Source of the DNA: Zea mays
Taxonomy: Eukaryota; Streptophyta; Magnoliopsida; Poales; Poaceae
Assembly (NCBI RefSeq): GCF_902167145.1
Contig: NC_050099.1
Span: 240,510,588 to 240,574,587 of the forward strand
Length of the DNA: 64,000 nt
Direction: 5' to 3'
The position numbers were made by a program, and so were the translations under genes. Below, in pieces: positions 53,916 to 64,000 of this stretch (its first letter is position 1; each line of letters starts with the position of its first letter). The notes beneath the pieces were generated by a model, which saw only the letters and a list, made by a program, of their open reading frames with translations, searched no databases and was not told the origin of the DNA.

Positions 53916-55101
53916 TGAAAGTCGCCTAGAGGGGGGGTGAATAGGGCGAATCTAAAATTTATAAACTTAAGCACAACTACAAGCCAGGTTAGCGTTAGAA
54001 ATATAAACAAGTCCGAGAGAGAGGGCGCAAAACAAATCGTGAGCAAATAAAGAGCGAGACACGATGATTTGTTTTACCGAGGTTCGGTTCTTGCAAACCT
54101 ACTCCCCGTTTAGGTGGTCACAAAGACTGGGTCTCTTTCAACCCTTTCCCTCTCTCAAACGGTCACTTAGACCGAGTGAGCTTCTCTTCTCAATGAAACG
54201 GAACACAAAGTTCCCGCAAGAACCACCACACAATTGGTGTCTCTTGCCTTGGTTACAATTGAGTTTGATCACAAGAAGAATGGGAAAGAAAATAAGCAAT
54301 CCAAGCGCAAGATCTCAAATGAACACAAATGTCGCTCTCTCTAGTCACTATTTGATTTGGAGTGATTCCGGACTTGGGAGAGGATTTGATCTCTTTGGTT
54401 GTGTCTAGAATTGAATGCAATAGCTCTTGTAATGTGTTGAAGGTGGAAAACTTGGATGCCATTGAATGTGGGGTGGTTGGGTATTTATAGCCCCAACCAC
54501 CAAAATGTGGTCGTTGGAAGGCTGCTGTCGCATGGCGCACCGGACAGTCTGGTGCGCCACCGGACACTGTCCGGTGCGCCAGCCACGTCAGCCGGCCGTT
54601 GGGTTCTGACCGTCGGAGCTCTGACTGGTGGGGCCTCTGGGCTGTCCGGTGGCGCACCGGACAGGTCCTGTAGACTGTCCGGTGCGCCAACTGCGCATGC
54701 TCTGACTCTGGCGCGCACTGTAGCACATTGAATGCGGTTGCAGTCGACCGTTGGCGCGAAGTAGCCGTTGCTCCGCTGGCACACCGGACAGTCCGGTGAA
54801 TTATAGCGAAGCGACCTCCCATTTTCCCGAAGGTAGCGAGTTCAACATCAAGTTCCCTGGTGCACCGGACACTGTCCGGTGGCACACCGGACAGACCGGT
54901 GCGCCAGACCAGGGTGCCTTTGGGTTGTCTTTTGCTCTCTTTGTTTGAACCCTTTCTTGGTCTTTTTATTGGCTTATTGTGAACCTTTGGCACCTGTAAA
55001 ACTTATAGACTAGAGCAAACTAGTTAGTCCAATTATTTGTGTTGGGCAATTCAACCACCAAAATCAATTTAGGAAAAGGTGTAAGCCTATTTCCCTTTCC
55101 A
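53916..55101 (-). repeat. 3' LTR of the Ji-like element
   Basis: 1186 bases, TGAAAGTCGCCTAGAGGGGG...TTTCCCTTTCCA (plus-strand view). It contains CACCGGACAGTCCGGTG-like repeats (about 54537-54905), although the rest of the LTR differs from Opie. The minus-strand TATA box CTATAAATAC is at 54481-54490. Confidence 0.88.
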
Positions 55102-55929
55102 TCTCCCCCTTTTTGGTGATTGATGCCAACACAAACCAAAGCAAATATAGAAATGCATAATTGAACTAGTTTGCATAATTGTAAGTGCAAAGGTTACTTA
55201 GAATTGAACAATATATATTTTCATAAGATATGCATGGATTGTTTCTTTATTTTTAACATTTTGGACCACGCTTGCACCACATGTTTTGTTTTTGCAAATT
55301 CTTTTGTAAATTCTTTTCAAAGTCCTTTTGCAAATAGTCAAAGACAAATGAATAAGATTTTGAGAAGCATTTTCAAGATTTGAAATTTTCTCCCCCTGTT
55401 TCGAATGCTTTTCCTTTGACTAAACAAAACTCCCTCTCAATAAAATCCTCCTCTTAGTGTTCAAGAGGGTTTTAGATATTAGTTTTTGAAGAGGGTGTAC
55501 CAATTTGAAACTCTATCAAAAATAAGATACCAGTTGAAAAAATTCATCATTTCAAGACCTTTTCTTAACTTAAATTTTGAAAAGTTGGTGGTGGTGCGGT
55601 CCTTTTGCTTTGGGCTAATACCTTCTCCCCCTTTGGCATGAATCACCAAAAACGGATACTTGTGAGTGAAATATAAGCCCTTTTAACTACTTTCTCCCCC
55701 TTTGGCGAACAAAATATGAGTGAAGATTATGCCAAAGTTGGAGAGTTGCTCGGAGTGACGGTGAAGGATTGTAATTTGATGGAGTGGAGTGGAAGCCTTT
55801 GTCTTCGCCGAATACTTCAATTCCCTTTCAATCTATGACTTGGTTTGAAATACACTTGAAAACACATTAGTCATAGCATATAAAAGAGACATGATCAAAG
55901 GTATATTAATGAGCTATGTGTGCAAGACA
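55102..55929 (-). other. Polypurine tract and 3' untranslated region of the Ji-like element
   Basis: On the minus strand a CAAAAAGGGGGAGA tract abuts the LTR. Further GGGGGAGA tracts occur at about 55392, 55629 and 55692. No gene recognised. Confidence 0.7.
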
Positions 55930-58783
55930 TCAAAAGAAATTCCGAGAATCAAGAATATTTAGCTCATGCCTAAATTTGTTAAAAGTTTGTTCATCTAGTG
56001 GCTTGGTAAAGATATCGGTCAATTGTTCTTTGGTGTTAATATATGCAATCTCGATATCCCCCTTTTGTTGGTGATCCCTTAGAAAATGATACCGAATGGC
56101 TATGTGTTTAGTGCGACTATGCTCAACGGGATTATCCGCCATGCGGATTGCACTCTCATTATCACATAGAAGAGGAACTTTGGTTAATTTGTAACCGTAG
56201 TCCCTAAGTGTTTGCCTCATCCAAAGTAATTGCGCGCAACAATGGCCTGCGGCAATATACTTGGCTTCGACGGTAGAAAGAGCTACGGAATTTTGCTTCT
56301 TTGAAGCCCAAGACACCAGGGACCTTCCCAAGAACTGGCAAGTCCCCGATGTGCTCTTTTTATTAATTTTACACCCTGCCCAATCAGCATCCGAATATCC
56401 AATTAAATCAAATGTGGATCCCCGAGGGTACCAAAGCCCAAACTTAGGAGTATAAACTAAATATCTCAAGATTCGTTTTACGGCCGTAAGGTGAGCTTCC
56501 TTAGGGTCGGCTTGAAATCTTGCACACATGCATACAGAAAGCATAATGTCCGGTCGTGAAGCACATAAATAGAGTAAAGAGCCTATCATCGACCGGTATA
56601 CCTTTTGATCTACGGGTTTACCTCCCGTGTCGAGGTCGAGATGCCCATTGGTTCCCATGTGTGTCTTGATGGGCTTGGCATCCTTCATCCCAAACTTGTT
56701 TAGAATGTCTTGAATATACTTTGTTTGGCTAATGAAGGTGCCCTCTTGGAGTTGCTTCACTTGAAATCCCAAGAAGTACTTCAACTCCCCCATCATCGAC
56801 ATCTCGAATTTTTGTGTCATGATCCTACTAAACTCTTCACAAGTAGATTCGTTAGTAGACCCAAATATGATATCATCAACATAAATTTGGCATACAAACA
56901 AATCATTTTGAAGTGATTTGGTAAAGAGTGTAGGATCGGCCTTTCCGACTTTGAAGCCATTAGTGATAAGAAAATCTCTTAGGCATTCATACCATGCTCT
57001 TGGGGCTTGCTTGAGCCCATAAAGCGCCTTAGAGAGTTTATATACGTGATTAGGGTACTCACTATCTTCAAAGCCGGGAGGTTGCTCAACATAGACCTCC
57101 TCCTTGATTGGTCCATTAAGGAAGGCACTTTTCACGTCCATTTGATAAAGCTTGAAGCCATGGTAAGTAGCATAAGCAAGTAAAATGCGAATTGATTCTA
57201 GCCTAGCTACGGGTGCATAGGTTTCACTGAAATCCAAACCTTCGACTTGTGAATATCCCTTGGCCACAAGTCGGGATTTGTTCCTTGTCACCACACCATG
57301 CTCATCTTTCTTGTTGCGGAAGACCCACTTGGTTCCTACAACATTTTGATTAGGACGTGGAACTAAATGCCATACCTCATTCCTAGTGAAGTTGTTGAGC
57401 TCCTCTTGCATTCCCACCACCTAATCCGAATCTTGTAGAGCTTCCTCTACCCTGTGTGGCTCAATAGAGGAAACAAAAGAGTAATATTCACAAAAATGAG
57501 CAACACGAGATCGAGTAGTTACCCCCTTTTGAATATCGCCGAGGATGGTGTTCATGGGGTGATCTCGTTGGATTGCTTGGTGGACTCTTGGGTGTGGCGG
57601 CCTTGGAACTTGTTCATCTTCCTCATCTTGATCATGGGCATCTCCCCCTTGATCATTGCTCTCCTCTTGAGGTGGCTCAACTCCTTGATCTTCTCCTTCA
57701 TCATTTTGAGCCTCATCCTCATCTTGAGTTGGTGGAGATGCTTGCGTGGAGGAGGATGGTTGATCTTGTGCATGTGATGGCTCTTCAGATTCCTTAGGAC
57801 ACACATCCCCAATGGACATGTTCCTTAGTGCGATGCACGGAGCCTCTTCATCACCTATCTCATCAAGATCAACTTGCTCTACTTGAGAGCCGTTAGTCTC
57901 ATCAAACAAAATGTCACAAGAAACTTCAACTAGTCCAGAGGACTTGTTAAAGACTCTATATGCCCTTGTGTTTGAATCATATCCTAGTAAAAAGCCTTCT
58001 ACAGCCCTAGGAGCAAATTTAGATTTTCTACCTCTTTTAACAAGAATAAAGCATTTGCTACCAAAGACTCTAAAATATGAAACATTGGGCTTTTTACCGG
58101 TAAGGAGTTCGTAAGATGTCTTCTTGATGATTCGGTGTAGATATAACCGGTTGATGGCGTAGCAGGCGGTGTTGACCGCCTCGGCCCAAAACCGATCCGA
58201 AGTTTTGTACTCATCAAGCATGGTTCTTGCCATGTCCAGTAGAGTTTGATTCTTCCTCTCCACTACACCGTTTTGTTGTGGTGTGTAGGGAGAAGAGAAC
58301 TCATGCTTGATGCCCTCCTCCTCAAGGACGCCTTCAATTTGAGAGTTCTTGAACTCTGTCCTGTTGTCGCTTCTAATCTTTTTGATCCTTAAGTCGAACT
58401 CATTTTGAGCCCGTCTCAAGAATCCCTTTAAGGTCTCTTGGGTATGAGATTTTTCCTGCAAAAAGAACACCCAAGTGAAGCGAGAATAGTCATCCACAAT
58501 AACTAGACAGTACTTACTCCCGCCGATGCTTATGTAAGCAATCGGGCCGAATAGATCCATGTGTAGGAGCTCAAGTGGCCTGTCAGTCGTCATGATGTTC
58601 TTGTGTGGATGATGAACACCAACTTGCTTCCCTGCCAGACATGCGCTACAAACCCTGTCTTTCTCAAAATGAACATTTGTTAGTCCCAAAATGTGTTCTC
58701 CCTTTAGAAGCTTGTGAAGATTCTTCATTCCAACATGTGCTAGTCGGCGATGCCAGAGCCAGCCCATGTTAGTCTTAGCAATT
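55930..58783 (-). pseudogene. pol: Ji-like pol, truncated by insertion and with one stop
   Basis: The frame begins where Opie interrupts it ([22 protein letters not shown]-pre-integrase) and runs through integrase ([27 protein letters not shown]), reverse transcriptase ([29 protein letters not shown]) and RNase H ([28 protein letters not shown]) to a normal end at 55930. The only break is a TAG at 57421-57423 in the linker before reverse transcriptase ([17 protein letters not shown]), where related copies have Trp. The integrase motif reads DNRTEF rather than DNGTEF/DNGSEF beside the second catalytic Asp, another likely damaging change. The protease lies beyond the insertion. Confidence 0.9.
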
Positions 58784-60028
58784 TGAAAGGGAAATGTGCC
58801 CTTGGGCCATTTCTAAGTATTTTGGTGATTGGGTGCCAACACAAGTGCTTAAATGTGAATCTATGCCCATGGATGAACAAAGTGCAAATCAAGAGTAAAG
58901 GTATGTTTCTAAGCCTTAGTACATTGGTTTTGTGTACTAATATACTTGTCTAAGTGTTAGAAACAGAAAGAAGAAGAAAAGAAAAGAGGTGAAAAAGGCT
59001 TGGCTGTGTACAGCCAAGACTCAGCTCTGACTGGCACACCGGACTGTCCGGTGGTGCACCGGACAGTGTCCGGTGCGCCAGGCTGGCTCGAGCGAACTGG
59101 CCGCTCTCGGGAATTCACCGACGACGTACGGCTAAAATTCACCGGACTGTCTGGTGTGCACCGGACTGTCCGGTGAGCCAACGGTCGGCCGCGGAATCTG
59201 TGCGCGACACGTGGCCGGGCCAACGGTCGGAAGGGGGCACCGGACTGTCCGGTGTGCACCGGACTGTCCGGTGCGCCAACGGCTCCCAGATCTGCAACGG
59301 TCGGCTGCGCCATTTTGGGAAGGAGATCGGGCACCGGACAGTGTCCGGTGTGCACCGGACTGTCCGGTGCGCCCGATGACAGAAGGCAAGATCAGCCTTC
59401 CCGAATTGCTTTCAACGGCTCCTAGCTGCCTTGGGGCTATAAAAGGGACCCCTAGGCGCATGGAGGAGACCACCAAGCAACCTTAGAGCATCCTTGATCA
59501 TCCACACTCAGTCTTTGTGCATTCGTTTGTCATTCTCAGTGATTCGAGCTCCGTTCTAGTGAGAACTTTGAGATAGTCTTTTGAGCTCGATTCTTGGCCG
59601 TGTGTGTGCGCATTTTGCTGTGGATTTGTGTGTGTTGCTCCCCTCCCTTACTCCGTGCTTCTTTGTGAACTTTAAGTGTAAGGGCGAGAGACTCCAATTT
59701 GTGGAGATTCCTCGCAGGTGGGATAAAGATAAGCAAAGCAAAATACCGTGGTATTCAAGTGGGTCTGTGGACCGCTTGAGAGGGGTTGATTGCAACCCTC
59801 GTCCGTTGGGACGCCACAACGTGGAGTAGGCAAGCGTTGGTCTTGGCCGAACCACGGGATAACCACCGTGTCATCTCTGTGATTGATCTTTGTTGGTTAT
59901 TGTATTTTGTTGAGGATTCCTATCTAGCCACTTAGCAATTATTGTGCTAACGATTAACCAAGTTTTGTGGCTTAAGTTTTCAAGTTTCACAGGATCACCT
60001 ATTCACCCCCCCCCTCTAGGTGCTCTCA
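58784..60028 (+). repeat. 5' LTR of the second Opie element
   Basis: 1245 bases, TGAAAGGGAAATGTGCCC...CTAGGTGCTCTCA, with intact TG/CA ends. Contains the CACCGGACTGTCCGGTG-type cluster at about 59035-59370 and a C run at 60006-60014. Confidence 0.92.
59438..59445 (+). promoter_or_regulatory. TATA box of the second Opie 5' LTR
   Basis: TATAAAAG in GGGGCTATAAAAGGGACCCC, identical in context to the other Opie LTRs. Transcription would start near 59470. Confidence 0.7.
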
Positions 60029-60030
60029 AT

Positions 60031-60043
60031 TGGTATCAGAGCC
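60031..60043 (+). other. Primer-binding site, initiator methionine tRNA type
   Basis: TGGTATCAGAGCC two bases after the LTR; an exact form of the copia initiator-Met primer site. Confidence 0.92.
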
Positions 60044-60078
60044 ATTCTCTTCAAGAAAGGGACTAACCGCTCGAAGAG

Positions 60079-62463
60079 ATGGATCCTAAAGGCAAGGGGA
60101 TGGTGATCAACGACAAGGAGAAGGAGTCCTTCGTCAACGAGCCCAATGATGACAAGCTCACCGACTCAGGCTCGGGCCACAAAAGAAAAGATGGGAGAAA
60201 GAAGAAGGCAAGGCGCATCAAGGAAATTGTCTACTACGACAGCGACGAATCTTCCTCCTCCCAAAAGGACGACGACGACTACGATAGACGAAAGACGGTT
60301 AACTCAAACTTTTCTTTCGATTATTCGCGCATCCCGCATAGTTCAAATGCTCAATTGCTCCCCATTCCACTTGGCAAGCCCCCTCACTTTGATGGAGAGG
60401 ATTACGGATTTTGGAGCCACAAAATGCGTACTCACCTGTTTTCTCTCCATCCAAGCATATGGGAGATTGTGGAAAGTGGAATGAAATTTGATAGCTCAGA
60501 TAGCCCTGTGTTTATTAATGAACAGATTCATAAAAATGCACAAGCTACTACTGTGTTGCTAGCTTCTTTGTGCAGGGACGAGTATCACAAGGTGAGCGGC
60601 TTGGACAATGCCAAGCAGATCTGGGACACCCTCAAGATCTCTCATGAGGGAAACGACGTCACCTTGCTCACCAAAATGGAGTTGGTGGAGGGCGAGCTTG
60701 GACGGTTCGCGATGATAAGGGGCGAGGAGCCGACACAAACATACAACCGGCTCAAGACCCTTATCAACAAAATAAGGAGCTACGGGAGCACGCGATGGAC
60801 GGACCACGACGTCGTCCGCCTAATGCTAAGGTCATTTACCATTCTTGATCCTCATTTGGTGAACAATATTCGTGAAAATCCCAGGTACACCAAGATGTCG
60901 CCCGAAGAAGTTCTTGGGAAATTCGTTAGCGGGCGAATGATGATCAAGGAAGCGAGGTACGTGGACGACGCCTTGAATGGTCCGATCAACGAGCCGCAAC
61001 CCCTTGCTCTCAAGGCAACACGAAGCAAGGAGGCGCTACCTAGCAAGGTGGCACAATTTGAGGCGGCGGGACTTAATGATGAAGAGATGGCTCTCATCAT
61101 CAAAAGATTCAAGACGGTGCTTAAAGGTCGCAAGGGACAACCAAGCAAGACCAAAGCCAAGGGGAAGCGCTCATGCTTCAAATGCGGTAAGCTTGGTCAT
61201 TTTATTGCTAACTGTCCCGACAATGATAGTGATCAGGATCAAGGGAACAAGAGGGAGAAAAAGAAGAACTATAAGAAGGCAAAGGGTGAGGCTCATCTGG
61301 GCAAGGAGTGGGATTCGGACTGCTCTTCATCCGACTCCGACAATGAAGGACTCGCCGCCATCGCCTTCAACAAGTCATCCCTCTTCCCCAACGAGCGTCA
61401 CACTTGCCTCATGGCAAGGGAGAAGAAAGTAAGCACTCATAATACTAGTACTTATGCTTCTTCAAGTGAGGATGAGTCTAGTGACGATGATGAGATAGAT
61501 TACTCATGCTTATTCAAGGGATTAGATAGAACCAAGGTAGACAAAATTAATGAATTGATTGATGCCTTGAATGATAGGAATATACTTTTAGAAAAGCAAG
61601 AGGATTTGTTGTATGAAGAACATGATAAATTTGTAGAAGCTCAGAAATCTCTTGCTCTAGAAATTAAGAGGAATGAAATGCTCTCTAGTGAATTATCTTC
61701 TTGTCATGAAACCATTGCTACTTTAAAGAGTGTTAATGATGACTTAAATGCTAAACTAGAAGTAGCTAGTAAATCTAATTCTTGTGTAGAACATGTTGAG
61801 ATTTGCACTAGGTGTAAAGATTTCGATGTTGATGCTTGTAGTGATCATTTAGTTTCAATCTTCAAATTAACTGAGGAATTGGCTAGTCTTAATGCCCAAC
61901 TTAAGACTAGCAAGAATGAATTTGATAAACTAAAATTTGCAAGGGATGCCTACACGATCGGTAGACACCCCTCAATTAAGGATGGACTTGGCTACAAGAG
62001 GGAAGCCAAGAACTTGACAAGCCATAAGGCTCCTATCTCCGCCAAGGAGAAAGGGAAGGCTCCTATGGTTAGTAGTGCTAAAAAGAACCATGCCTTTTTG
62101 TATCATGATAGGAGACAAACTAGAAATGCTTATAGGAGTTATAATGCTTACGATGATTTTTCTCATGCTATGTTTGCTTCTAGTTCTTCATATGTGCATG
62201 ATAGAAATGTTGGTAGAAGGAATGTTGTTCATAATATGCCTAGAAGAGATGTTGTTAATATTCCTAGGAAAGTTAATGAGCCTTCTACAATATATCATGC
62301 TTTGAATGCTTCCTTTGCAATTTGTAGAAAGAATAGAAAGGTAATTGCTAGAAAGTTAGGGGCAAAATGCAAGGGTGATAAAACTTGCATTTGGGTCCCT
62401 AAGGAAATTGTGACTAACCTTGTAGGACCCAACAAGAGTTGGGTACCTAAGTCCCAAGCCTAA
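60079..62463 (+). CDS. gag: Opie gag polyprotein, intact (794 residues)
   Basis: Open from ATG (60079) to TAA (62461-62463). Same plan as the first Opie gag: charged N-terminus MDPKGKGMVINDKE, gag core starting around [23 protein letters not shown] knuckle [14 protein letters not shown] at about residue 368, acidic/serine segments, a probable coiled-coil region with regularly spaced Leu/Ile, and a basic tail ending WVPKSQA. It forms the particle shell and binds genomic RNA. The two Opie gag proteins are collinear with few differences. ATG lies 35 bases after the primer-binding site. Pol begins in the +1 frame across the stop. Confidence 0.94.
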   Translation: MDPKGKGMVINDKEKESFVNEPNDDKLTDSGSGHKRKDGRKKKARRIKEIVYYDSDESSSSQKDDDDYDRRKTVNSNFSFDYSRIPHSSNAQLLPIPLGKPPHFDGEDYGFWSHKMRTHLFSLHPSIWEIVESGMKFDSSDSPVFINEQIHKNAQATTVLLASLCRDEYHKVSGLDNAKQIWDTLKISHEGNDVTLLTKMELVEGELGRFAMIRGEEPTQTYNRLKTLINKIRSYGSTRWTDHDVVRLMLRSFTILDPHLVNNIRENPRYTKMSPEEVLGKFVSGRMMIKEARYVDDALNGPINEPQPLALKATRSKEALPSKVAQFEAAGLNDEEMALIIKRFKTVLKGRKGQPSKTKAKGKRSCFKCGKLGHFIANCPDNDSDQDQGNKREKKKNYKKAKGEAHLGKEWDSDCSSSDSDNEGLAAIAFNKSSLFPNERHTCLMAREKKVSTHNTSTYASSSEDESSDDDEIDYSCLFKGLDRTKVDKINELIDALNDRNILLEKQEDLLYEEHDKFVEAQKSLALEIKRNEMLSSELSSCHETIATLKSVNDDLNAKLEVASKSNSCVEHVEICTRCKDFDVDACSDHLVSIFKLTEELASLNAQLKTSKNEFDKLKFARDAYTIGRHPSIKDGLGYKREAKNLTSHKAPISAKEKGKAPMVSSAKKNHAFLYHDRRQTRNAYRSYNAYDDFSHAMFASSSSYVHDRNVGRRNVVHNMPRRDVVNIPRKVNEPSTIYHALNASFAICRKNRKVIARKLGAKCKGDKTCIWVPKEIVTNLVGPNKSWVPKSQA

Positions 62464-64000
62464 ATTTGCCTTGCAGGTTTATGCATCCGGGGGTTCAAGC
62501 TGGATTATTGATAGCGGATGCACAAACCATATGACGGGGGAGAAGAAGATGTTCACCTCCTACGTCAAGAATAAGGATTCCCAAGATTCAATTATATTCG
62601 GTGATGGGAATCAAGGCAAGGTAAAAGGGTTAGGTAAAATTGCAATTTCTAATGAGCACTCCATATCTAATGTGTTTTTAGTAGAGTCTCTTGGATATAA
62701 TTTGCTATCTGTTAGTCAATTATGCAACATGGGGTATAACTGTCTATTTACAAATGTAGATGTGTCTGTCTTTAGAAGAAGTGATGGTTCACTAGCTTTT
62801 AAGGGTGTATTAGACGGCAAACTTTATTTAGTTGATTTTGCAAAAGAAGAGGCCGGTCTAGATGCATGCTTAATAGCTAAGACTAGCATGGGCTGGCTGT
62901 GGCATCGCCGCTTAGCACATGTGGGGATGAAGAACCTTCACAAGCTTCTAAAGGGAGAACACGTGATAGGTTTGACTAACGTGCAATTCGAAAAAGATAG
63001 ACCTTGTGCAGCTTGTCAAGCAGGTAAACAAGTGGGAGGAGCGCATCACAGCAAGAATGTGATGACCACTTCAAGACCCCTGGAGCTGCTGCATATGGAC
63101 CTCTTCGGACCTGTCGCCTATCTGAGCATAGGAGGGAGTAAGTATGGTCTAGTTATTGTTGATGACTTTTCCCGCTTCACTTGGGTGTTCTTTTTGCAGG
63201 ATAAGTCTGAAACCCAAGGGACCCTCAAGCGCTTCCTCAGGAGAGCTCAAAATGAGTTTGAGCTCAAGGTGAAGAAGATAAGGAGTGACAACGGGTCCGA
63301 GTTCAAGAACCTTCAAGTGGAGGAGTTCCTTGAGGAGGAAGGGATCAAGCACGAGTTCTCCGCTCCCTACACACCACAGCAAAATGGTGTGGTAGAGAGG
63401 AAGAACAGGACGCTAATCGATATGGCGAGGACGATGCTTGGAGAATTCAAGATCCCCGAGTGTTTCTGGTCGGAAGCCGTGAACACGGCTTGCCACGCCA
63501 TCAACAGGGTCTACCTTCATCGCCTCCTCAAGAAGACTTCGTATGAGCTACTAACCGGTAACAAACCCAATGTATCTTACTTTCGTGTATTTGGAAGCAA
63601 GTGCTACATTCTAGTAAAGAAGGGTAGAAATTCTAAGTTTGCTCCCAAAGCTGTAGAAGGGTTTTTGTTAGGTTATGACTCAAATACAAAGGCGTATAGA
63701 GTCTTCAACAAATCATCGGGTTTGGTTGAAGTCTCTAGCGACGTTGTATTTGATGAGACTAATGGCTCTCCAAGAGAGCAAGTTGTTGATCTTGATGATG
63801 TAGATGAAGAAGACGTTCCAACGGCCGCTATGCGCACCATGGCGACTGGTGATGTGCGACCACAGGAACAATTGGAGCAAGATCAACCTTCTTCCTCAAC
63901 AATGATGCATCCCCCAACTCAAAACGATGAACAGGTTCATCAAGAGGAGTGTGATCAAGGGGGAGCACAAGATGATCATGTGATGGAGGAAGAAGCACAA
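62462..64000 (+). CDS. pol: Opie pol polyprotein, N-terminal half (continues beyond window)
   Basis: The +1 frame relative to gag is open from the gag end to the window edge. It contains protease [13 protein letters not shown] (about 62507), [13 protein letters not shown]-pre-integrase [13 protein letters not shown], the integrase zinc pair CAACQAGK, and the core with [17 protein letters not shown] and NGVVERKN, followed by [14 protein letters not shown] and [20 protein letters not shown]. It ends in the acidic linker before reverse transcriptase. Unlike the first copy, which has ATG at this point, here the codon is TTG (TTGCAGGTTTATGCATCC), so independent initiation at that place is not available. 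The TTGCAG/GT context could equally be a splice acceptor or part of a frameshift region; unresolved. Confidence 0.9.

Larger units (their letters stand above)
53916..58783 (-). mobile_element. Ji-like Ty1/copia retrotransposon, partial, interrupted by Opie
   Basis: Minus strand. The 3' LTR, polypurine tract, 3' UTR and most of pol are present. Pol is cut at 58784 by the second Opie element, so protease, gag and 5' LTR should continue beyond the window. The LTR (TGGAAAGGGAAATAGG... on its sense strand) and pol resemble Opie but are clearly distinct, fitting the sister family Ji. The left TSD candidate is CAACT (53911-53915). Confidence 0.88.
58784..64000 (+). mobile_element. Second Opie-like retrotransposon, plus strand, running off the window
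   Basis: 5' LTR, primer-binding site, gag and the first half of pol are present and undamaged as far as visible. It inserted into Ji-like pol; CAATT at 58779-58783 is the expected left TSD. It is oriented opposite to the first Opie element and the solo LTR. With an open gag and no stop in 1.5 kb of pol, it is the best candidate in the window for a functional element, pending its 3' half. Confidence 0.92.

Overview
This window looks like intergenic DNA from maize (Zea mays) or a close Zea relative. It is almost entirely nested transposable elements, with no intact host gene, rRNA, tRNA or CRISPR array. The organism call rests on element types I recognise: Opie/Ji-type Ty1/copia elements of the SIRE/Maximus lineage, with gag starting MDPKGKG and LTRs full of CACCGGACAGTCCGGTG-type repeats, and a large Huck/Flip-like Ty3/gypsy element of the Tat lineage. 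Family names come from memory of maize repeats; boundaries, target-site duplications (TSDs), primer-binding sites and broken frames are read from the sequence.

Layout. 1-1684: 3' end of a copia element (RNase H C-terminus, 3' UTR, 3' LTR). 1927-3012 and 14010-15322: two diverged copies of an old ~1.1-1.3 kb direct repeat. Copy A is split by a minus-strand Opie element (3018-11925, TSD GATAG). Between the copies lie an AT microsatellite, a TTA-flanked MITE (12250-12381) and a probable non-autonomous DNA transposon carrying a 135-bp foldback. 15328-22067: a minus-strand copia element whose LTRs differ only by one T in a homopolymer (TSD GATAC) although its coding region is wrecked. 23361-39691: a 16.3-kb gypsy element (TSD ACAGT). 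Next to its primer-binding site sits a CACTA transposon (24762-27723, TSD AGG), and inside that a solo Opie LTR (25139-26381, TSD GCCCC).

The right half is older. 40816-42990 is a minus-strand LINE fragment. 44040-47286 is a decayed FAR1/MULE-type transposase gene, followed tail-to-tail by a decayed ULP1-like cysteine protease gene (48000-50125), an arrangement like the protease-carrying Mutator-like elements known in plants. 53191-53915 is a short-LTR retroelement remnant with an integrase fragment and, antisense to it, a fragment closely resembling the N-terminal tail of histone H2B. A Ji-like copia element (from 53916, minus) has its pol interrupted at 58784 by a second Opie element (plus strand, running off the window) whose gag and visible pol are open.

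The genes do not form a host pathway; each set serves, or once served, the mobility of its own element. Only the two Opie gag genes and the visible part of the second Opie pol look intact. The order of insertion can be read from which element interrupts which, and LTR comparison ranks the 15328-22067 copia copy as the youngest event.
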